Positions 35,803 through 46,109 of a stretch of 64,000 nt of DNA are shown one piece after another. The notes beneath the pieces are model-generated. The model made no database searches. It saw only the letters and a program-made list of their open reading frames with translations, and had not been told where the DNA came from. Source of the stretch: Sphingobacterium sp. CZ-2 (GTDB taxonomy: Bacteria > Bacteroidota > Bacteroidia > Sphingobacteriales > Sphingobacteriaceae); NCBI RefSeq assembly GCF_004526235.1, contig NZ_CP038159.1, forward strand, positions 1,984,001 through 2,048,000, read 5' to 3'. The position numbers were made by a program, and so were the translations under genes. The stretch's first letter is position 1. Each line of letters starts with the position of its first letter.

Positions 35803-38800
35803 TTGGCATGCAGGATATTCCTTTTGGTTGTTTTTACCTTTCTGTTTAACTCTACGATTGGGCAGGAAAGAACCTATAATTTTCTGCATTTTACGGTAAA
35901 AGAAGGGCTTGCCAGTGATCGGATTGCTGGGTTGGCGAAAGATAGCAAAGGGCTGCTCTGGATCAGTACAAAGAGGGGTTTATCCTATTTTGATGGACTC
36001 CGGTTTGTAGATGTCAACCTCAATTACGCCAAGGAAGCTTTTTCTAATAACCTGGGTCGAATTTCCATAGACCAAAAAGACCGTTTATGGATCACTACCC
36101 ATAATCGTGGCCTACTCTGTTATGATCCGTCGCTTCCGCCAGATCAGGCGGTGAAGTCTTTTTATGCAAAAGTCTCCAATGGTGACCTGATCAAATCCGA
36201 TCTGTACGATGTGCTGGCTGCTAAGTCTGGTCTTGTTTATTTTGGAGGGCAGGAAACCAATCTTCAGGTGTTGAATCCGGAAACTGGAGAGGTTTCTTTG
36301 GTTCACTTCCCTGGATTAACACGCCATACCTTTGCCAGTGTTTATTCCTTAGCGGAGGATCAGGAAGGTAATATATGGATTGGTACCCGGTATAATGGGT
36401 TACTGAAATATCATCCCAAAACCAAACAAACGTTATACTTCAACCTGGAAAATCCGGGTGAGAATGCGGTGTCCAGTTTTGCGCTTGCACCGGATGCGGT
36501 TTATGCAGGTTATTATGATCATGACGTGATCCGCTTGGATTATGACATGAAGCGATTTCAATCGCAATTGTTGCACTGGAACAAGAATAAAGATTTCTAT
36601 GATAATTTTGCCAGTGCTTTGGCCTACCTTCCGAAGGAAGATCAATTGCTAGTTGGGCATAATGTTTGGGGTATGGAGATCCTTCATAGGCATAACGGTG
36701 AGATCGAACGTATCTCCTGGGATAAACTGATGCCTGAACTACCCAAACCTTCCCGGATACAGGAGATTCTGCCGGTTGAACAAGGCTATTGGATCGGTAG
36801 CGAATCGGGATTGTTTTTCTACGCCAATCCATTGAATACTGTTTCTACCTTGATTTCTAACCCCAAATATGCAACAGATCCCATTCAACATATCCGCAAT
36901 TGGAGGGGAGATCCTTGGTATTTTACACAAACCACTTTTGGCAAGATAAGCCCAGATTTTAAGCAAAGGCTGAGCAGTTTTTCCTTGGATAGCTTAAAGA
37001 TTAGTGCCATCCATGCGACCTCTTCAGGCCTATTGTTCTCCACTTACGATAAAGGAGTTTATCGTTTCGTGGAAGATAGAAAGAAACTGGAACCCTTGGA
37101 AATCATAGGCCATACCCATGGCTTTGGAAAGGCCGATTGCAATAAACTGATCGTGGATACCATCAAGGGAATCCCACATTATTGGATCGGATCCTGGAGC
37201 TCAGGACTCTATAAATATAATCTATCGAGCAAAACCATGGAACTTTACCATGAAAAGAATGGATTGCCCAATCAGAAAGTGATCAGTATTGGTAAAGATC
37301 CTCGGGGTGAAATTTGGATTGGGATGGATGGTTTTGGCCTGCTGTTATTAAAGAACAAGGAACACCCCGATAAGGCTTTTGAACAGTTCCGGTTCAATGA
37401 AAAAAAGGAGAATGCTTTAGAATCGAATACCATATTCTCATTCTTTACCGACAGTGATGATCGGTTTTGGTTCAGCAATCTGCAAACGGGGATAGGAGAA
37501 ATCATCAAGCAGGGCAACACCTACGAGTTCAAACAATATCGGGATGATCATGCTTTACCATGGTTGCATGCCAAGCGCATGTTAGAGGATGGAAATAAAC
37601 TGATCTGGATGAGCACATCTGATGGTACCATGGTTTTTGATAAGAAGAACAAACAATTCCATCAACTTTTGCCAGGTAAGGGCATATATCCTGCGGAACA
37701 TATTCATACCTTTGATGTTTACCTCCGAGGCCAAACCTTGGTTTGGTGCACCGATAAAGGATTGATAATTGGAGATCTTCGATCACTACCTTTCCAACAG
37801 CAACCGAAAAACCTTAGCCCCATCCTGAGTAGGCTTATGGTCTCTCATCAGGATCAATCCTACCGATTGAGAAAGGATAAACTCGTATTCGCCGCCAAAG
37901 AGAACAATTTTTCCCTATCCTTTTCGATTCCCGAACAGGTCACCGGCCAACCGTTGAAGTTTGCCTATCAATTAAAGGGGCAGGATGAGGACTGGGTAGT
38001 AGCCAACACTGAGCAGACCGCCTATTACAATAATCTCAAGGGTGGAGAGTATGTATTTGCGGTAAAAGTAGGGGATAGGTTTGGTAATTGGTCTTCCGAG
38101 GTATTGGAAATCCCTATCCAGATGAAATCCTTTTGGTATGCTACGGGCTGGTTTAAAACCTTGCTGGCGCTTTTCTTCCTATCTGCCATAATCCTGTTCT
38201 TCGCATATCGTATCCATCAGCAAAAGAAAATAAACCGTATCCAGGCAAATTACAATGAAAAGTTAGAGGAGGAATTGGCCTTAAAGGTAGAAACGATAAA
38301 AATACAGGCAGCCGACATTGAAAGGGAAAAACAGGATAAGATGGAAAAGGATTTCAAACAGAAGTTGTTTGAAAGTGAACTGAAAGCCATACGCTCGCAG
38401 ATGAATCCGCATTTCATATTTAATGTACTGAATTCTATTGAGGCCTATGTCGTGGAAAATGATAGCAGGAACGCCAGTAATCTGATCCAGAAGTTTTCAT
38501 CCTTGAGCCGGATCGTGCTGGAAAATTCCCAATATTCCATTGTTTCCATCAATTCAGAGATCCAATTGGTCCGTTTGTACCTGGAATTGGAACAGCATCG
38601 ATTCAATCATGCTTTTGATTTTGAAATAGTCTATGGAAAAGAATTAGATGAAGAGATTAAGATCCCTTCTATGCTGATCCAACCTTTAGTGGAGAATGCC
38701 GTGCATCATGGGATACGGCATCTTAAAGATAAACAGGGCAAAATCCTGATTCGTATGGAAGTGGATGAAGATCAGGTGATGATCTGGATCTTAGATAATG

Positions 38801-38997
38801 GCGTAGGATTCCAAAATAAAAAACCGAACAAACCGAATGTTTTTAAATCCACCTCCTTTGGGATCAAGGGAATACAGGAACGGATCCATATGATCAATGA
38901 GAATTATCCTACGCCTCTTGCCCATCTATTATTTGATGAAGCACATAAAGAGCCAGGGTACACGACTCAAGTTGCTATTTTCCTACCTCGGAAATAG
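35803..38997 (+). CDS. Sensor histidine kinase with periplasmic propeller domain (LytS-type)
   Basis: Membrane sensor of 1064 residues paired with the LytTR regulator. A signal peptide leads into about 14 reg_prop repeats forming propellers (for example GLLWISTKRGLSYFDG, NIWIGTRYNGLLKYHP), then a Y_Y_Y domain, one transmembrane helix (about 783-803), a coiled coil, and a His_kinase domain with phospho-acceptor H870 in SQMNPHFIFNVLNSIEAY and an ATPase N-box LVENAVHHGIRH. No in-frame ATG precedes the signal peptide; a TTG start is the best choice. Ligand unknown, commonly a glycan in related sensors. Confidence 0.9.
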   Translation: MACRIFLLVVFTFLFNSTIGQERTYNFLHFTVKEGLASDRIAGLAKDSKGLLWISTKRGLSYFDGLRFVDVNLNYAKEAFSNNLGRISIDQKDRLWITTHNRGLLCYDPSLPPDQAVKSFYAKVSNGDLIKSDLYDVLAAKSGLVYFGGQETNLQVLNPETGEVSLVHFPGLTRHTFASVYSLAEDQEGNIWIGTRYNGLLKYHPKTKQTLYFNLENPGENAVSSFALAPDAVYAGYYDHDVIRLDYDMKRFQSQLLHWNKNKDFYDNFASALAYLPKEDQLLVGHNVWGMEILHRHNGEIERISWDKLMPELPKPSRIQEILPVEQGYWIGSESGLFFYANPLNTVSTLISNPKYATDPIQHIRNWRGDPWYFTQTTFGKISPDFKQRLSSFSLDSLKISAIHATSSGLLFSTYDKGVYRFVEDRKKLEPLEIIGHTHGFGKADCNKLIVDTIKGIPHYWIGSWSSGLYKYNLSSKTMELYHEKNGLPNQKVISIGKDPRGEIWIGMDGFGLLLLKNKEHPDKAFEQFRFNEKKENALESNTIFSFFTDSDDRFWFSNLQTGIGEIIKQGNTYEFKQYRDDHALPWLHAKRMLEDGNKLIWMSTSDGTMVFDKKNKQFHQLLPGKGIYPAEHIHTFDVYLRGQTLVWCTDKGLIIGDLRSLPFQQQPKNLSPILSRLMVSHQDQSYRLRKDKLVFAAKENNFSLSFSIPEQVTGQPLKFAYQLKGQDEDWVVANTEQTAYYNNLKGGEYVFAVKVGDRFGNWSSEVLEIPIQMKSFWYATGWFKTLLALFFLSAIILFFAYRIHQQKKINRIQANYNEKLEEELALKVETIKIQAADIEREKQDKMEKDFKQKLFESELKAIRSQMNPHFIFNVLNSIEAYVVENDSRNASNLIQKFSSLSRIVLENSQYSIVSINSEIQLVRLYLELEQHRFNHAFDFEIVYGKELDEEIKIPSMLIQPLVENAVHHGIRHLKDKQGKILIRMEVDEDQVMIWILDNGVGFQNKKPNKPNVFKSTSFGIKGIQERIHMINENYPTPLAHLLFDEAHKEPGYTTQVAIFLPRK

Positions 38998-39014
38998 CAA
39001 CTCAGCAGTTAGCT

Positions 39015-39551
39015 TTATGCAGGATCTTTCGGTGCAAACAACTTAACCAGGTTTTTGATCTTCGTTGCATTCTCTGGTTTTAGTTTACCAGCCAATAAAA
39101 GTCTTAATTCTCTTCGTTGTTGCGCCTCCTCAAACAGGATCTTTTCCGTATCCGTCTCCGAGATCAATGCAGGGATAGGCTTTGGCTTTCCCTCTTCATC
39201 GATGGAAACAAAGGTATAATAAGCCTCGTTGGACTTTACTTTCGTCCCTTGTGGAAGGTTCTGTGCAAAGATTTCCATGCGTACCTCTACAGAGGTATTG
39301 AAGGCACGGGTTACCTGTGCCTGAATAGTAACCACCTCACCCAATTTGATGGACCGTTTAAACGATACATTATCCACAGAAACGGTGACAACCTGATTAT
39401 TACAATGTTTTTGTGCCGCCATGGCCGAACAGATATCCATCCAGTACAATAAGCGGCCACCCATTAGATTGCCGAAGGTATTGGTATCGTTGGGTAGCAC
39501 CAACTCGTTCATTTCTGTATAAGATTCTCTAGCAAATTTCTCTTGCATCAT
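39015..39551 (-). CDS. Acyl-CoA thioesterase, hotdog fold
   Basis: Hydrolyses acyl-CoA to free acid and CoA. The 178 residues have the BACH/YciA pattern: NTFGNLMGGRLLYWMDICSAMAA (catalytic Asn/Asp region) and VTVSVDNVSFKRSIKLGEVVTIQAQV. A C-terminal charged helix of about 40 residues follows the single hotdog domain. Its ATG overlaps the stop of the upstream SDR gene by 1 bp; a second Met is one codon later. It converges with the kinase gene. Confidence 0.92.
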   Translation of the reverse strand: MMQEKFARESYTEMNELVLPNDTNTFGNLMGGRLLYWMDICSAMAAQKHCNNQVVTVSVDNVSFKRSIKLGEVVTIQAQVTRAFNTSVEVRMEIFAQNLPQGTKVKSNEAYYTFVSIDEEGKPKPIPALISETDTEKILFEEAQQRRELRLLLAGKLKPENATKIKNLVKLFAPKDPA

Positions 39552-40483
39552 TATTTCATGTAAAATTTGATCTGTTGATCGATTAAAGGAAGCGAATCAC
39601 GAAAGGAAGTAGGTTGATACCCCAGTTCTTTCTTCGCTTTATCAAGTATAAACCCCGTTTTTTGCGGACGGTTTTCCGATTGGCCAATTTCTCCCGCACT
39701 GATCGGGCTGATCAGGGATTTATCATATCCCCAGTAATCAGCGATCTCCTGTACGGCTTCTAAAACCGAATACATCTTTTCGCTGGAAATATGATAGATG
39801 CCGGTTGCCGATTTTTCGATGCACAAGATACAGGCATCCGCTAAATCATCCACCCAGGTAGGCATCCGCCATTGGTCATTAACCACCTTGATGGCCTCAT
39901 TGGCTCCTAATTTTGATTTAGCCCATAACACCAGATTGGATCTTTTTTTATCGGCAATAACGCCATAGACCAAGATGGTTCGAAGAATAGCCGCTTTGGC
40001 AGAAGAAGCCAAAATGATCTGCTCAGCCGCTACTTTACTCGCGCCATAGGCATTGCAGGGATTGGTTTCATCGATCTCTTTATAAGGCCCATTTTTGCCA
40101 TCAAATACAAAATCCGTGGATAGAAAGGTTAAATGGATATTATTTTTTTCTGCAGCTTCCAATAGCAGCTCCACCACATCCACATTCAGCTTTTGACATC
40201 CTACTGGATCCTGTTCGCAGGCTTCCACGGCGGTCATCGCTGCAGTATGTAGGATATGGGTCGGTTGGAATTCCTCCATCAATTCTATTAAGCCCTCCTT
40301 ATCCAGAAGGTCCAGTTGGACAAAGGTATAACCTGTATTGTTCGGATTGCGATTGGGCGATTGAGAAGTGCAACAAAGCGTATAATTTGTTTTTTCAAGA
40401 ATAAAATCCGAACACTTTTGTCCCAAGAAACCATTTGAACCTGTCAATAGCACCCTAGTAGAAGAATTCCCTAATTTGTCCAT
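39551..40483 (-). CDS. SDR-family NAD(P)-dependent reductase, RmlD-like
   Basis: Rossmann-fold extended SDR of 310 residues. Visible are the nucleotide motif LTGSNGFLGQK, ILHTAAMTAVEACE, FLSTDFVFDGKNGPYKEID and the catalytic YGASK. The sequence resembles dTDP-4-dehydrorhamnose reductase, but no other rhamnose genes are nearby, so the substrate is left open. It overlaps the M28 peptidase gene by 13 bp upstream and the thioesterase start by 1 bp. Confidence 0.88.
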   Translation of the reverse strand: MDKLGNSSTRVLLTGSNGFLGQKCSDFILEKTNYTLCCTSQSPNRNPNNTGYTFVQLDLLDKEGLIELMEEFQPTHILHTAAMTAVEACEQDPVGCQKLNVDVVELLLEAAEKNNIHLTFLSTDFVFDGKNGPYKEIDETNPCNAYGASKVAAEQIILASSAKAAILRTILVYGVIADKKRSNLVLWAKSKLGANEAIKVVNDQWRMPTWVDDLADACILCIEKSATGIYHISSEKMYSVLEAVQEIADYWGYDKSLISPISAGEIGQSENRPQKTGFILDKAKKELGYQPTSFRDSLPLIDQQIKFYMK

Positions 40484-41433
40484 ATAAAATCCATTTTAGG
40501 TTGTTTCATCGAATTATCGATTACATCGATTTCTAATTTTAGGATAGCTTCTAAAGCCTTGTAATCTATTTTATCCGCATCATCCGTTGGTTTGTGGTAA
40601 TCATCATGACCACCGGTGTGAAAGAATAAAACAGGGATATTTTTACGATAGAAGGAGGTCTGATCGGATCCGCCATTCCCATCTTTGCTCTTGTTGAATT
40701 TAATGCTACTGCTGATGCCATCAAATATCTTAGGAAAGGCCGAGCTAGTGCCATATCCGATAACCGCCAATCCATTTTCCGGTTGGTATCGGCCGATCAT
40801 ATCCATGTTCAACATCCAATGTATGTTCTCCAATGGAATGGTCGGTTTTTCTGTGAAATGTTTCGAACCCAATAAGCCCAGTTCTTCCGCTCCAAAACCT
40901 ATGAACAGAAAATTGAATGCCTCTTGAATGTTATTGCTGGAATAATGTCTTGCCAACTCCAATAAACCGGCAACGCCGGAAGCATTATCATCTGCACCAT
41001 TATGGATTTTTCCTACGCCCAAGGAATCTCTTGATCCGCCAATATGGCCATAACCCAAATGGTCGTAATGCGCCCCAATAACAATGGTATAGGGAGATTG
41101 GTTGTCTATAAAGCCTATGATATTATCCGATGGTCTTTCTGGGTCTGCTACTTTTTTACGGGTAACTTTAGCAAGAAAGGGCTGCCGGTATCCTTGTTCG
41201 CCTTTGGGAAGCAGACCATATTTTTTGAAATGTTTCTCTACATAATCGGCTGCTTTCAAAGATCCTTCCATACCCGTTTCCCGACCTTTCATCTTATCGG
41301 CAGAAAGGTATTCGATATGTTTTTTAAGGTTCTTTACTTGTACTTGAGCCTGTGCCTGTGCCTGTGTAAGGCTAACAAAGCAACAGCTAAGGATAATGGA
41401 TGCCACAACAAATGGCTTTCGGAAATTTATCAT
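40471..41433 (-). CDS. M28-family zinc peptidase, exported
   Basis: Secreted aminopeptidase-like enzyme, 320 residues. Signal peptide (about 1-25) followed by a short Gln/Ala repeat (AQAQAQVQV). The metal-binding set is visible: GAHYDHLGYG (His), NGADDNASGVAG (Asp), GFGAEELGLLGS (Glu pair), NMDMIGRYQ (Asp), and HTGGHDDYHKPTDD (last His). The Met at 41433 is chosen over one seven codons upstream because it begins the signal peptide. It heads the M28-SDR-thioesterase operon. Confidence 0.92.
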   Translation of the reverse strand: MINFRKPFVVASIILSCCFVSLTQAQAQAQVQVKNLKKHIEYLSADKMKGRETGMEGSLKAADYVEKHFKKYGLLPKGEQGYRQPFLAKVTRKKVADPERPSDNIIGFIDNQSPYTIVIGAHYDHLGYGHIGGSRDSLGVGKIHNGADDNASGVAGLLELARHYSSNNIQEAFNFLFIGFGAEELGLLGSKHFTEKPTIPLENIHWMLNMDMIGRYQPENGLAVIGYGTSSAFPKIFDGISSSIKFNKSKDGNGGSDQTSFYRKNIPVLFFHTGGHDDYHKPTDDADKIDYKALEAILKLEIDVIDNSMKQPKMDFIWTN

Positions 41434-41502
41434 GACCAAATATACATAATCCAAAAAAGGAAGGAGGTCCTAATCCATGAATATATGGTTAGTAGCAACG
41501 AA

Positions 41503-42153
41503 TTAATCTTCTACGATCTCTGAATTCACATTTGAATTTTCCACATGCTCTTCTTTGAAATAGCGTTTTTGGAAAATCAAGATCATGATAACCCCCACGG
41601 TGATGGCGGAGTCAGCGACGTTGAAGATCGGGCTGAAGAACTGGAATCGTTCGCCACCCCAGAATGGGAACCAATCCGGAAAGGTGCCATTGATCAATGG
41701 AAAATGCAGCATATCGACCACATAGCCATGTAAAAAGGTAGCATAGCCACCGCCTTCAGGAAATAATACCGCTTTTTGGAAAGGGGTACTTTCGCTGAAT
41801 ATCATACCATAAAATGCAGAATCGATGATATTTCCCATGGCACCGGCAAATATCAGGGCTACATTCAGGATAAAACCACGGTTATACTTATTCTTGATCA
41901 TGTAATGCAAGCCATAACCGATACCGATTACAGCGATGATACGAAACACGCTAAGAAATAACTTGCCATATTCTCCACCGAATTCCATGCCATAGGCCAT
42001 TCCAGGGTTTTCGATAAAATGAATCAAAACCTTGTCGCCAATCACTTTGAATTGTTGGTTAATGGTCATGTTCAGTTTTACCCAGAATTTAGAAATCTGG
42101 TCGATCAATAAAATGATGGTAATGAGTAATACGGGCTTGGTATATCCTTTCAT
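41503..42153 (-). CDS. lspA: Lipoprotein signal peptidase (signal peptidase II)
   Basis: Inner-membrane aspartyl protease that cuts the signal peptide from diacylglyceryl-modified prolipoproteins, such as the SusD-like protein of this window. The 216 residues have four membrane helices and both catalytic Asp residues: D111 in AGAMGNIIDSAFYG and D181 in FNVADSAI. The long loop before the second Asp is typical of Bacteroidota LspA. The Met at 42153 (MKGYTKPVLL) is preferred to one nine codons upstream. Confidence 0.96.
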   Translation of the reverse strand: MKGYTKPVLLITIILLIDQISKFWVKLNMTINQQFKVIGDKVLIHFIENPGMAYGMEFGGEYGKLFLSVFRIIAVIGIGYGLHYMIKNKYNRGFILNVALIFAGAMGNIIDSAFYGMIFSESTPFQKAVLFPEGGGYATFLHGYVVDMLHFPLINGTFPDWFPFWGGERFQFFSPIFNVADSAITVGVIMILIFQKRYFKEEHVENSNVNSEIVED

Positions 42154-42211
42154 AGTACATAAAAAATGGTCTTTGCGCAATTACAAAGACCATTTGTTTT
42201 TAATCTTTCGC

Positions 42212-42595
42212 TTAATATTGTTTGTTTTTTGCCTCGATACTTAAGGTAGTATGAGGTACTGCTTTCAATCTTTCTTTTTGAATAAGCTTTCCAGTCTCTC
42301 TACAGATTCCGTAGGTTTTGTTCTCGATGCGCACTAAAGCCGCCTCTAGGTTATCGATGAATTTTTTCTGACGTGCTGCCAGTTGGTTGATCTGCTCTTT
42401 TTCCAAAGTTGCCGATCCATCTTCCAATGTTTTGTAAGTACCTGCTGTATCATCAGTGCCGTTCGCATTGCTGTTGCTCAATGATTTGGTCAACGAGGAT
42501 AATTCCTCTTTGGCAATACGTAACTTCTCAAGAATTATTGCTTTAAACTCCTGTAATTCAGCATCACTGTACCTTGTTTTCTCTGTGTTTCCCAT
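42212..42595 (-). CDS. DksA/TraR-like protein without the zinc cysteines
   Basis: A 127-residue coiled-coil protein of the DksA/TraR group: two long helices (ELQEFKAIILEKLRIAKEEL; NQLAARQKKFIDNLEAALVRI) and the C-terminal YGICRETGKLIQKERLKAVP motif. Canonical members hold zinc with four Cys; here only the Cys of GICRE remains, a variation common in Bacteroidota. It probably binds the RNA polymerase secondary channel. It lies between ileS and lspA on the same strand, with a 3-bp gap to ileS. Confidence 0.88.
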   Translation of the reverse strand: MGNTEKTRYSDAELQEFKAIILEKLRIAKEELSSLTKSLSNSNANGTDDTAGTYKTLEDGSATLEKEQINQLAARQKKFIDNLEAALVRIENKTYGICRETGKLIQKERLKAVPHTTLSIEAKNKQY

Positions 42596-42598
42596 ACT

Positions 42599-45500
42599 TT
42601 AAATTTTTTCTATTAGTAGCAATAAATTCTCTCCATTAATCTCAACGGTGTCTCCATTTGCCAGTGTACCGTCGATTTTAAGACTGTTGGCTAAAATTTC
42701 CGTACAAATATACGAGAAATTATTTTGTACAGCTTCTTGAATTTCAGTATTTTGACTAATAGTTACATTTATGCGGTCGGTAACTTCAAAACCTTTGTCT
42801 TTTCTTAAGTTCTGGATACGATTAATGAGCTCACGAGCAAGACCTTCCTCTTTTAATTCTTGGCTAATATGGATGTCCAAAGCAACCGTTAAACGACCAA
42901 GATTGGCCACTTGCCATCCTTCTACATCTTCGGCAATAATTTCCACATCCTCTGTAGTAATGCTGTATGCAGTACCTGGAAGCTGGATTTGACCTTGGAT
43001 TTCCAGTTCGTTCAATTGTTGGGCATCCAATGCCTGAATAGCTGCACTTACTGCTTTCATATCCTTTCCGACTTTAGCACCCAAAACCTTAAAGTTAGGT
43101 TTTACCTTTTTCTTGATGATGCCGGTCGTATCGGTAATGAACTCCAGGTTTTTGATGTTCGTTTCGGAAAGTATCAAATCTTTTACTTTCTCCACCTTTT
43201 CCTGGAAGGCGTTGTCCAATACCGGAACCATGATCTTTCCTAAAGGTTGACGAACATTGATACCCGTCTTTTTACGTAGGGATAGGGTCAAGGAAGAGAT
43301 ATCCTGCGCCAAAGCCATACGCTCTTCCAGGTCTTTATCAACTAAATCAGCATGGTAGGCAGGATAATCTGCTAAATGTACCGATTCGAAGTTTTCTTTT
43401 TTCGTAGCAGCGTTTAGATCCAGATACAGTTGATCTGCAAAGAATGGCGATATAGGTGCCATCAATTTGGCAATCGTATCCAAACAGGTATAAAGGGTCT
43501 GATAGGCCGAGATCTTATCCTGGCTATATTCCCCTTTCCAGAAACGACGACGACATAAACGTACATACCAGTTACTCAAATGCTCATCCACGAAAGTCTG
43601 TATCGCACGTGCCGCTTTGGTCGGTTCGTAATCGGCATAGAATTCATCCACCTCTTTGCTCAAACTGTTCAATAAGGAGATGATCCATCTATCGATCTCC
43701 GGACGATCCTGGATAGCGATATCCGGCTCAGCATAACTGAATTTGTCGATGTTCGCATATAAGGCGAAGAAGGCATAGGTGTTGTAAAGCGTACCGAAGA
43801 ATTTACGGCGTACTTCATCCAATCCTTCTTCATTGAATTTCAGGTTGTCCCATGGAGCAGCATTGCTGATCATGTACCAACGGGTTGCATCCGCAGAGTA
43901 TTTTTCGATGGTCGCAAATGGATCCACACCATTACCCAGGCGTTTGGACATTTTGTTACCATTTTTGTCCAGTACCAAGCCGTTCGAAACGACGTTTTTG
44001 AAGGCTACTGAATTCTTGAACATGGTCGATATCGCGTGAAGGGTAAAGAACCAGCCACGCGTTTGATCTACTCCCTCAGCAATAAAATCTGCCGGGAAAG
44101 CAGAGAAATATTCGTCTTTGAACGGCTGAGGATCACCTTTCGCCAATTTATCGTAGTCTAATCCCCATTGTGCATACGGCATGGCTCCAGAATCAAACCA
44201 TACATCGATCAAATCGGGTTCACGGTATAATTTCTGACCGCCTTCTGATACCAGGATGATATCATCCACATAAGGACGGTGTAGATCCAATTCATCCGTA
44301 CCGAATTTATCCAGATAGGCCTTGTTCACTCTTTTTTCATCTGCTGAAAGCACATCAGTCGATAGGGAAGCTTCCAACAAAGATCTCAATTCCGGCATGG
44401 AGCCTACGCAGATCTCTTCGTTTTCGTCCTCACTTCTCCAGATCGGAAGAGGAGTACCCCAGTAACGAGAACGGGAAAGGTTCCAGTCGACCAGGTTTTC
44501 CAACCAGTTTCCGAAACGTCCGGAACCCGTAGCTTCAGGTTTCCAGTTGATGGTTTTGTTCAAAGCCACCAATTCTTCCTTACGTGCGGTAGTTTTGATG
44601 AACCAGCTATCTAAAGGATAGTAAAGTACCGGTTTATCCGTTCTCCAACAGTGAGGATAGGTGTGCTCATATTTTTTGACATCAAATGCCTTGTTGTCTT
44701 CTTTCAGTTTGATGGCGATCAGTACATCCGTAGGGCGGAAATCCTTATCGGCTCTTTCTTCTGCCGAATAGTATTCCTCTTTCACGAATCGGCCAGCAAA
44801 ATCAGTTACTTCCTTCACAAAACGACCGGTTTTGTCTACGGTAGGAACATCTTTTCCGAACTCATCTTTCACCATGATAGCAGGCACCCCATTTTCGCGG
44901 GCTACCCTAAAGTCATCGGCACCATAAGTTGGTGCAGCATGAACGATACCTGTACCATCTTCCGTGGTTACAAAATCGCCAATGATCACGCGGAAGGCTT
45001 TATCAAGCAATTCTTCGGAGCTGATGTATGGCAATAATTGATGATATCGCAATCCCGCTAGTTCTTCCCCTTTGAATTCTGCAGCGATTTCCCAAGGGAT
45101 AACTTTATCGCCTAGGCTGTAGTCCTGGAAGGATACTTGTTGGCCTTCGGCCTTGAAGTGTTTCGGGATCAATGCCTTCGCCAAAATTACGGATACTGGA
45201 AGACCGGTGTACTGGTTGAAGGTGCGGATTTTTACATAATCGATGTTCTTACCAACAACCAATGCGGTGTTGCTTGGTAGCGTCCATGGCGTGGTGGTCC
45301 AGGCAATGAATGCGACATCTTCCTCTGGAGATTCCACTAGGCTGTCCAACATCGGATGGATCTGTTGTTTATCCAATCTGAATTCCGCAACGATCGTGGT
45401 ATCCTTTACATCCTTATAGGTACCAGGCTGGTTAAGTTCGTGCGAACTCAAGCCCGTACCTGCAGCCGGAGAATACGGCTGGATGGTATAGCCTTTGTAT

Positions 45501-46015
45501 AAAAGCCCTTTTTTGTACAGATCTTTCAATAAGAACCAAAGGGTCTCGATATATTCGTTCTGGTAGGTGATGTACGGGTTTTCCAGATCTACCCAATACC
45601 CCATTTTCAAGGTAAGGTCGTTCCATACATCGGTGTATTTCATGACTTCCTTGCGACAGGCATCGTTGTACTCTTCCACAGAGATCTTTTTGCCGATATC
45701 CTCTTTGGTGATTCCCAAGGTTTTTTCCACCGCCAGTTCGATCGGAAGACCATGGGTATCCCAACCACCTTTACGTTTTACCTGGAAACCTTTCAAGGTT
45801 TTATAACGACAGAAAATATCCTTGATCGCACGCGCCATCACATGGTGAATGCCGGGCATTCCATTTGCTGAAGGCGGGCCTTCATAAAAGGTGTATGGTT
45901 TGCTGGCAGGGCGATTGGAAATACTTTTTTCGAATATATTTTCGTTTTCCCAACGTTTCAATACTTCTTTGCCGATCTCTGATAGATTTAACTGCTTATA
46001 TTCCTTGTACATCAA
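42599..46015 (-). CDS. ileS: Isoleucyl-tRNA synthetase
   Basis: Charges tRNA-Ile. The 1138 residues show the HIGH-type signature (GPPSANGMPGIHHVMAR, about 46-62), the CP1 editing domain (TTPWTLPSNTALVV, EDGTGIVHAAPTYGADDF), the WFDSGAMPYAQWG segment and KMSKS-type NKMSKRLGN. The length and the long C-terminal region without a zinc-finger Cys set fit the eukaryote-like, mupirocin-tolerant type of IleRS found in Bacteroidota. MM at the start leaves the exact Met uncertain by one codon. Confidence 0.97.
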   Translation of the reverse strand: MMYKEYKQLNLSEIGKEVLKRWENENIFEKSISNRPASKPYTFYEGPPSANGMPGIHHVMARAIKDIFCRYKTLKGFQVKRKGGWDTHGLPIELAVEKTLGITKEDIGKKISVEEYNDACRKEVMKYTDVWNDLTLKMGYWVDLENPYITYQNEYIETLWFLLKDLYKKGLLYKGYTIQPYSPAAGTGLSSHELNQPGTYKDVKDTTIVAEFRLDKQQIHPMLDSLVESPEEDVAFIAWTTTPWTLPSNTALVVGKNIDYVKIRTFNQYTGLPVSVILAKALIPKHFKAEGQQVSFQDYSLGDKVIPWEIAAEFKGEELAGLRYHQLLPYISSEELLDKAFRVIIGDFVTTEDGTGIVHAAPTYGADDFRVARENGVPAIMVKDEFGKDVPTVDKTGRFVKEVTDFAGRFVKEEYYSAEERADKDFRPTDVLIAIKLKEDNKAFDVKKYEHTYPHCWRTDKPVLYYPLDSWFIKTTARKEELVALNKTINWKPEATGSGRFGNWLENLVDWNLSRSRYWGTPLPIWRSEDENEEICVGSMPELRSLLEASLSTDVLSADEKRVNKAYLDKFGTDELDLHRPYVDDIILVSEGGQKLYREPDLIDVWFDSGAMPYAQWGLDYDKLAKGDPQPFKDEYFSAFPADFIAEGVDQTRGWFFTLHAISTMFKNSVAFKNVVSNGLVLDKNGNKMSKRLGNGVDPFATIEKYSADATRWYMISNAAPWDNLKFNEEGLDEVRRKFFGTLYNTYAFFALYANIDKFSYAEPDIAIQDRPEIDRWIISLLNSLSKEVDEFYADYEPTKAARAIQTFVDEHLSNWYVRLCRRRFWKGEYSQDKISAYQTLYTCLDTIAKLMAPISPFFADQLYLDLNAATKKENFESVHLADYPAYHADLVDKDLEERMALAQDISSLTLSLRKKTGINVRQPLGKIMVPVLDNAFQEKVEKVKDLILSETNIKNLEFITDTTGIIKKKVKPNFKVLGAKVGKDMKAVSAAIQALDAQQLNELEIQGQIQLPGTAYSITTEDVEIIAEDVEGWQVANLGRLTVALDIHISQELKEEGLARELINRIQNLRKDKGFEVTDRINVTISQNTEIQEAVQNNFSYICTEILANSLKIDGTLANGDTVEINGENLLLLIEKI

Positions 46016-46063
46016 ATTCCTATTCTAAATTTTAAGGTCGCTAATTTAATGAATTAAAAGCAC

Positions 46064-46090
46064 ATAAAAAATGCCCCTATCGGAGCATTT
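46064..46090 (-). terminator. Terminator of the iscA-like gene
   Basis: On the minus strand AAATGCTCC pairs with GGGGCATTT (one G-T wobble) and runs into a T-rich tract (A tract at 46064-46070). Confidence 0.7.
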
Positions 46091-46109
46091 ATATTCTTTA
46101 TTCGTGTTT

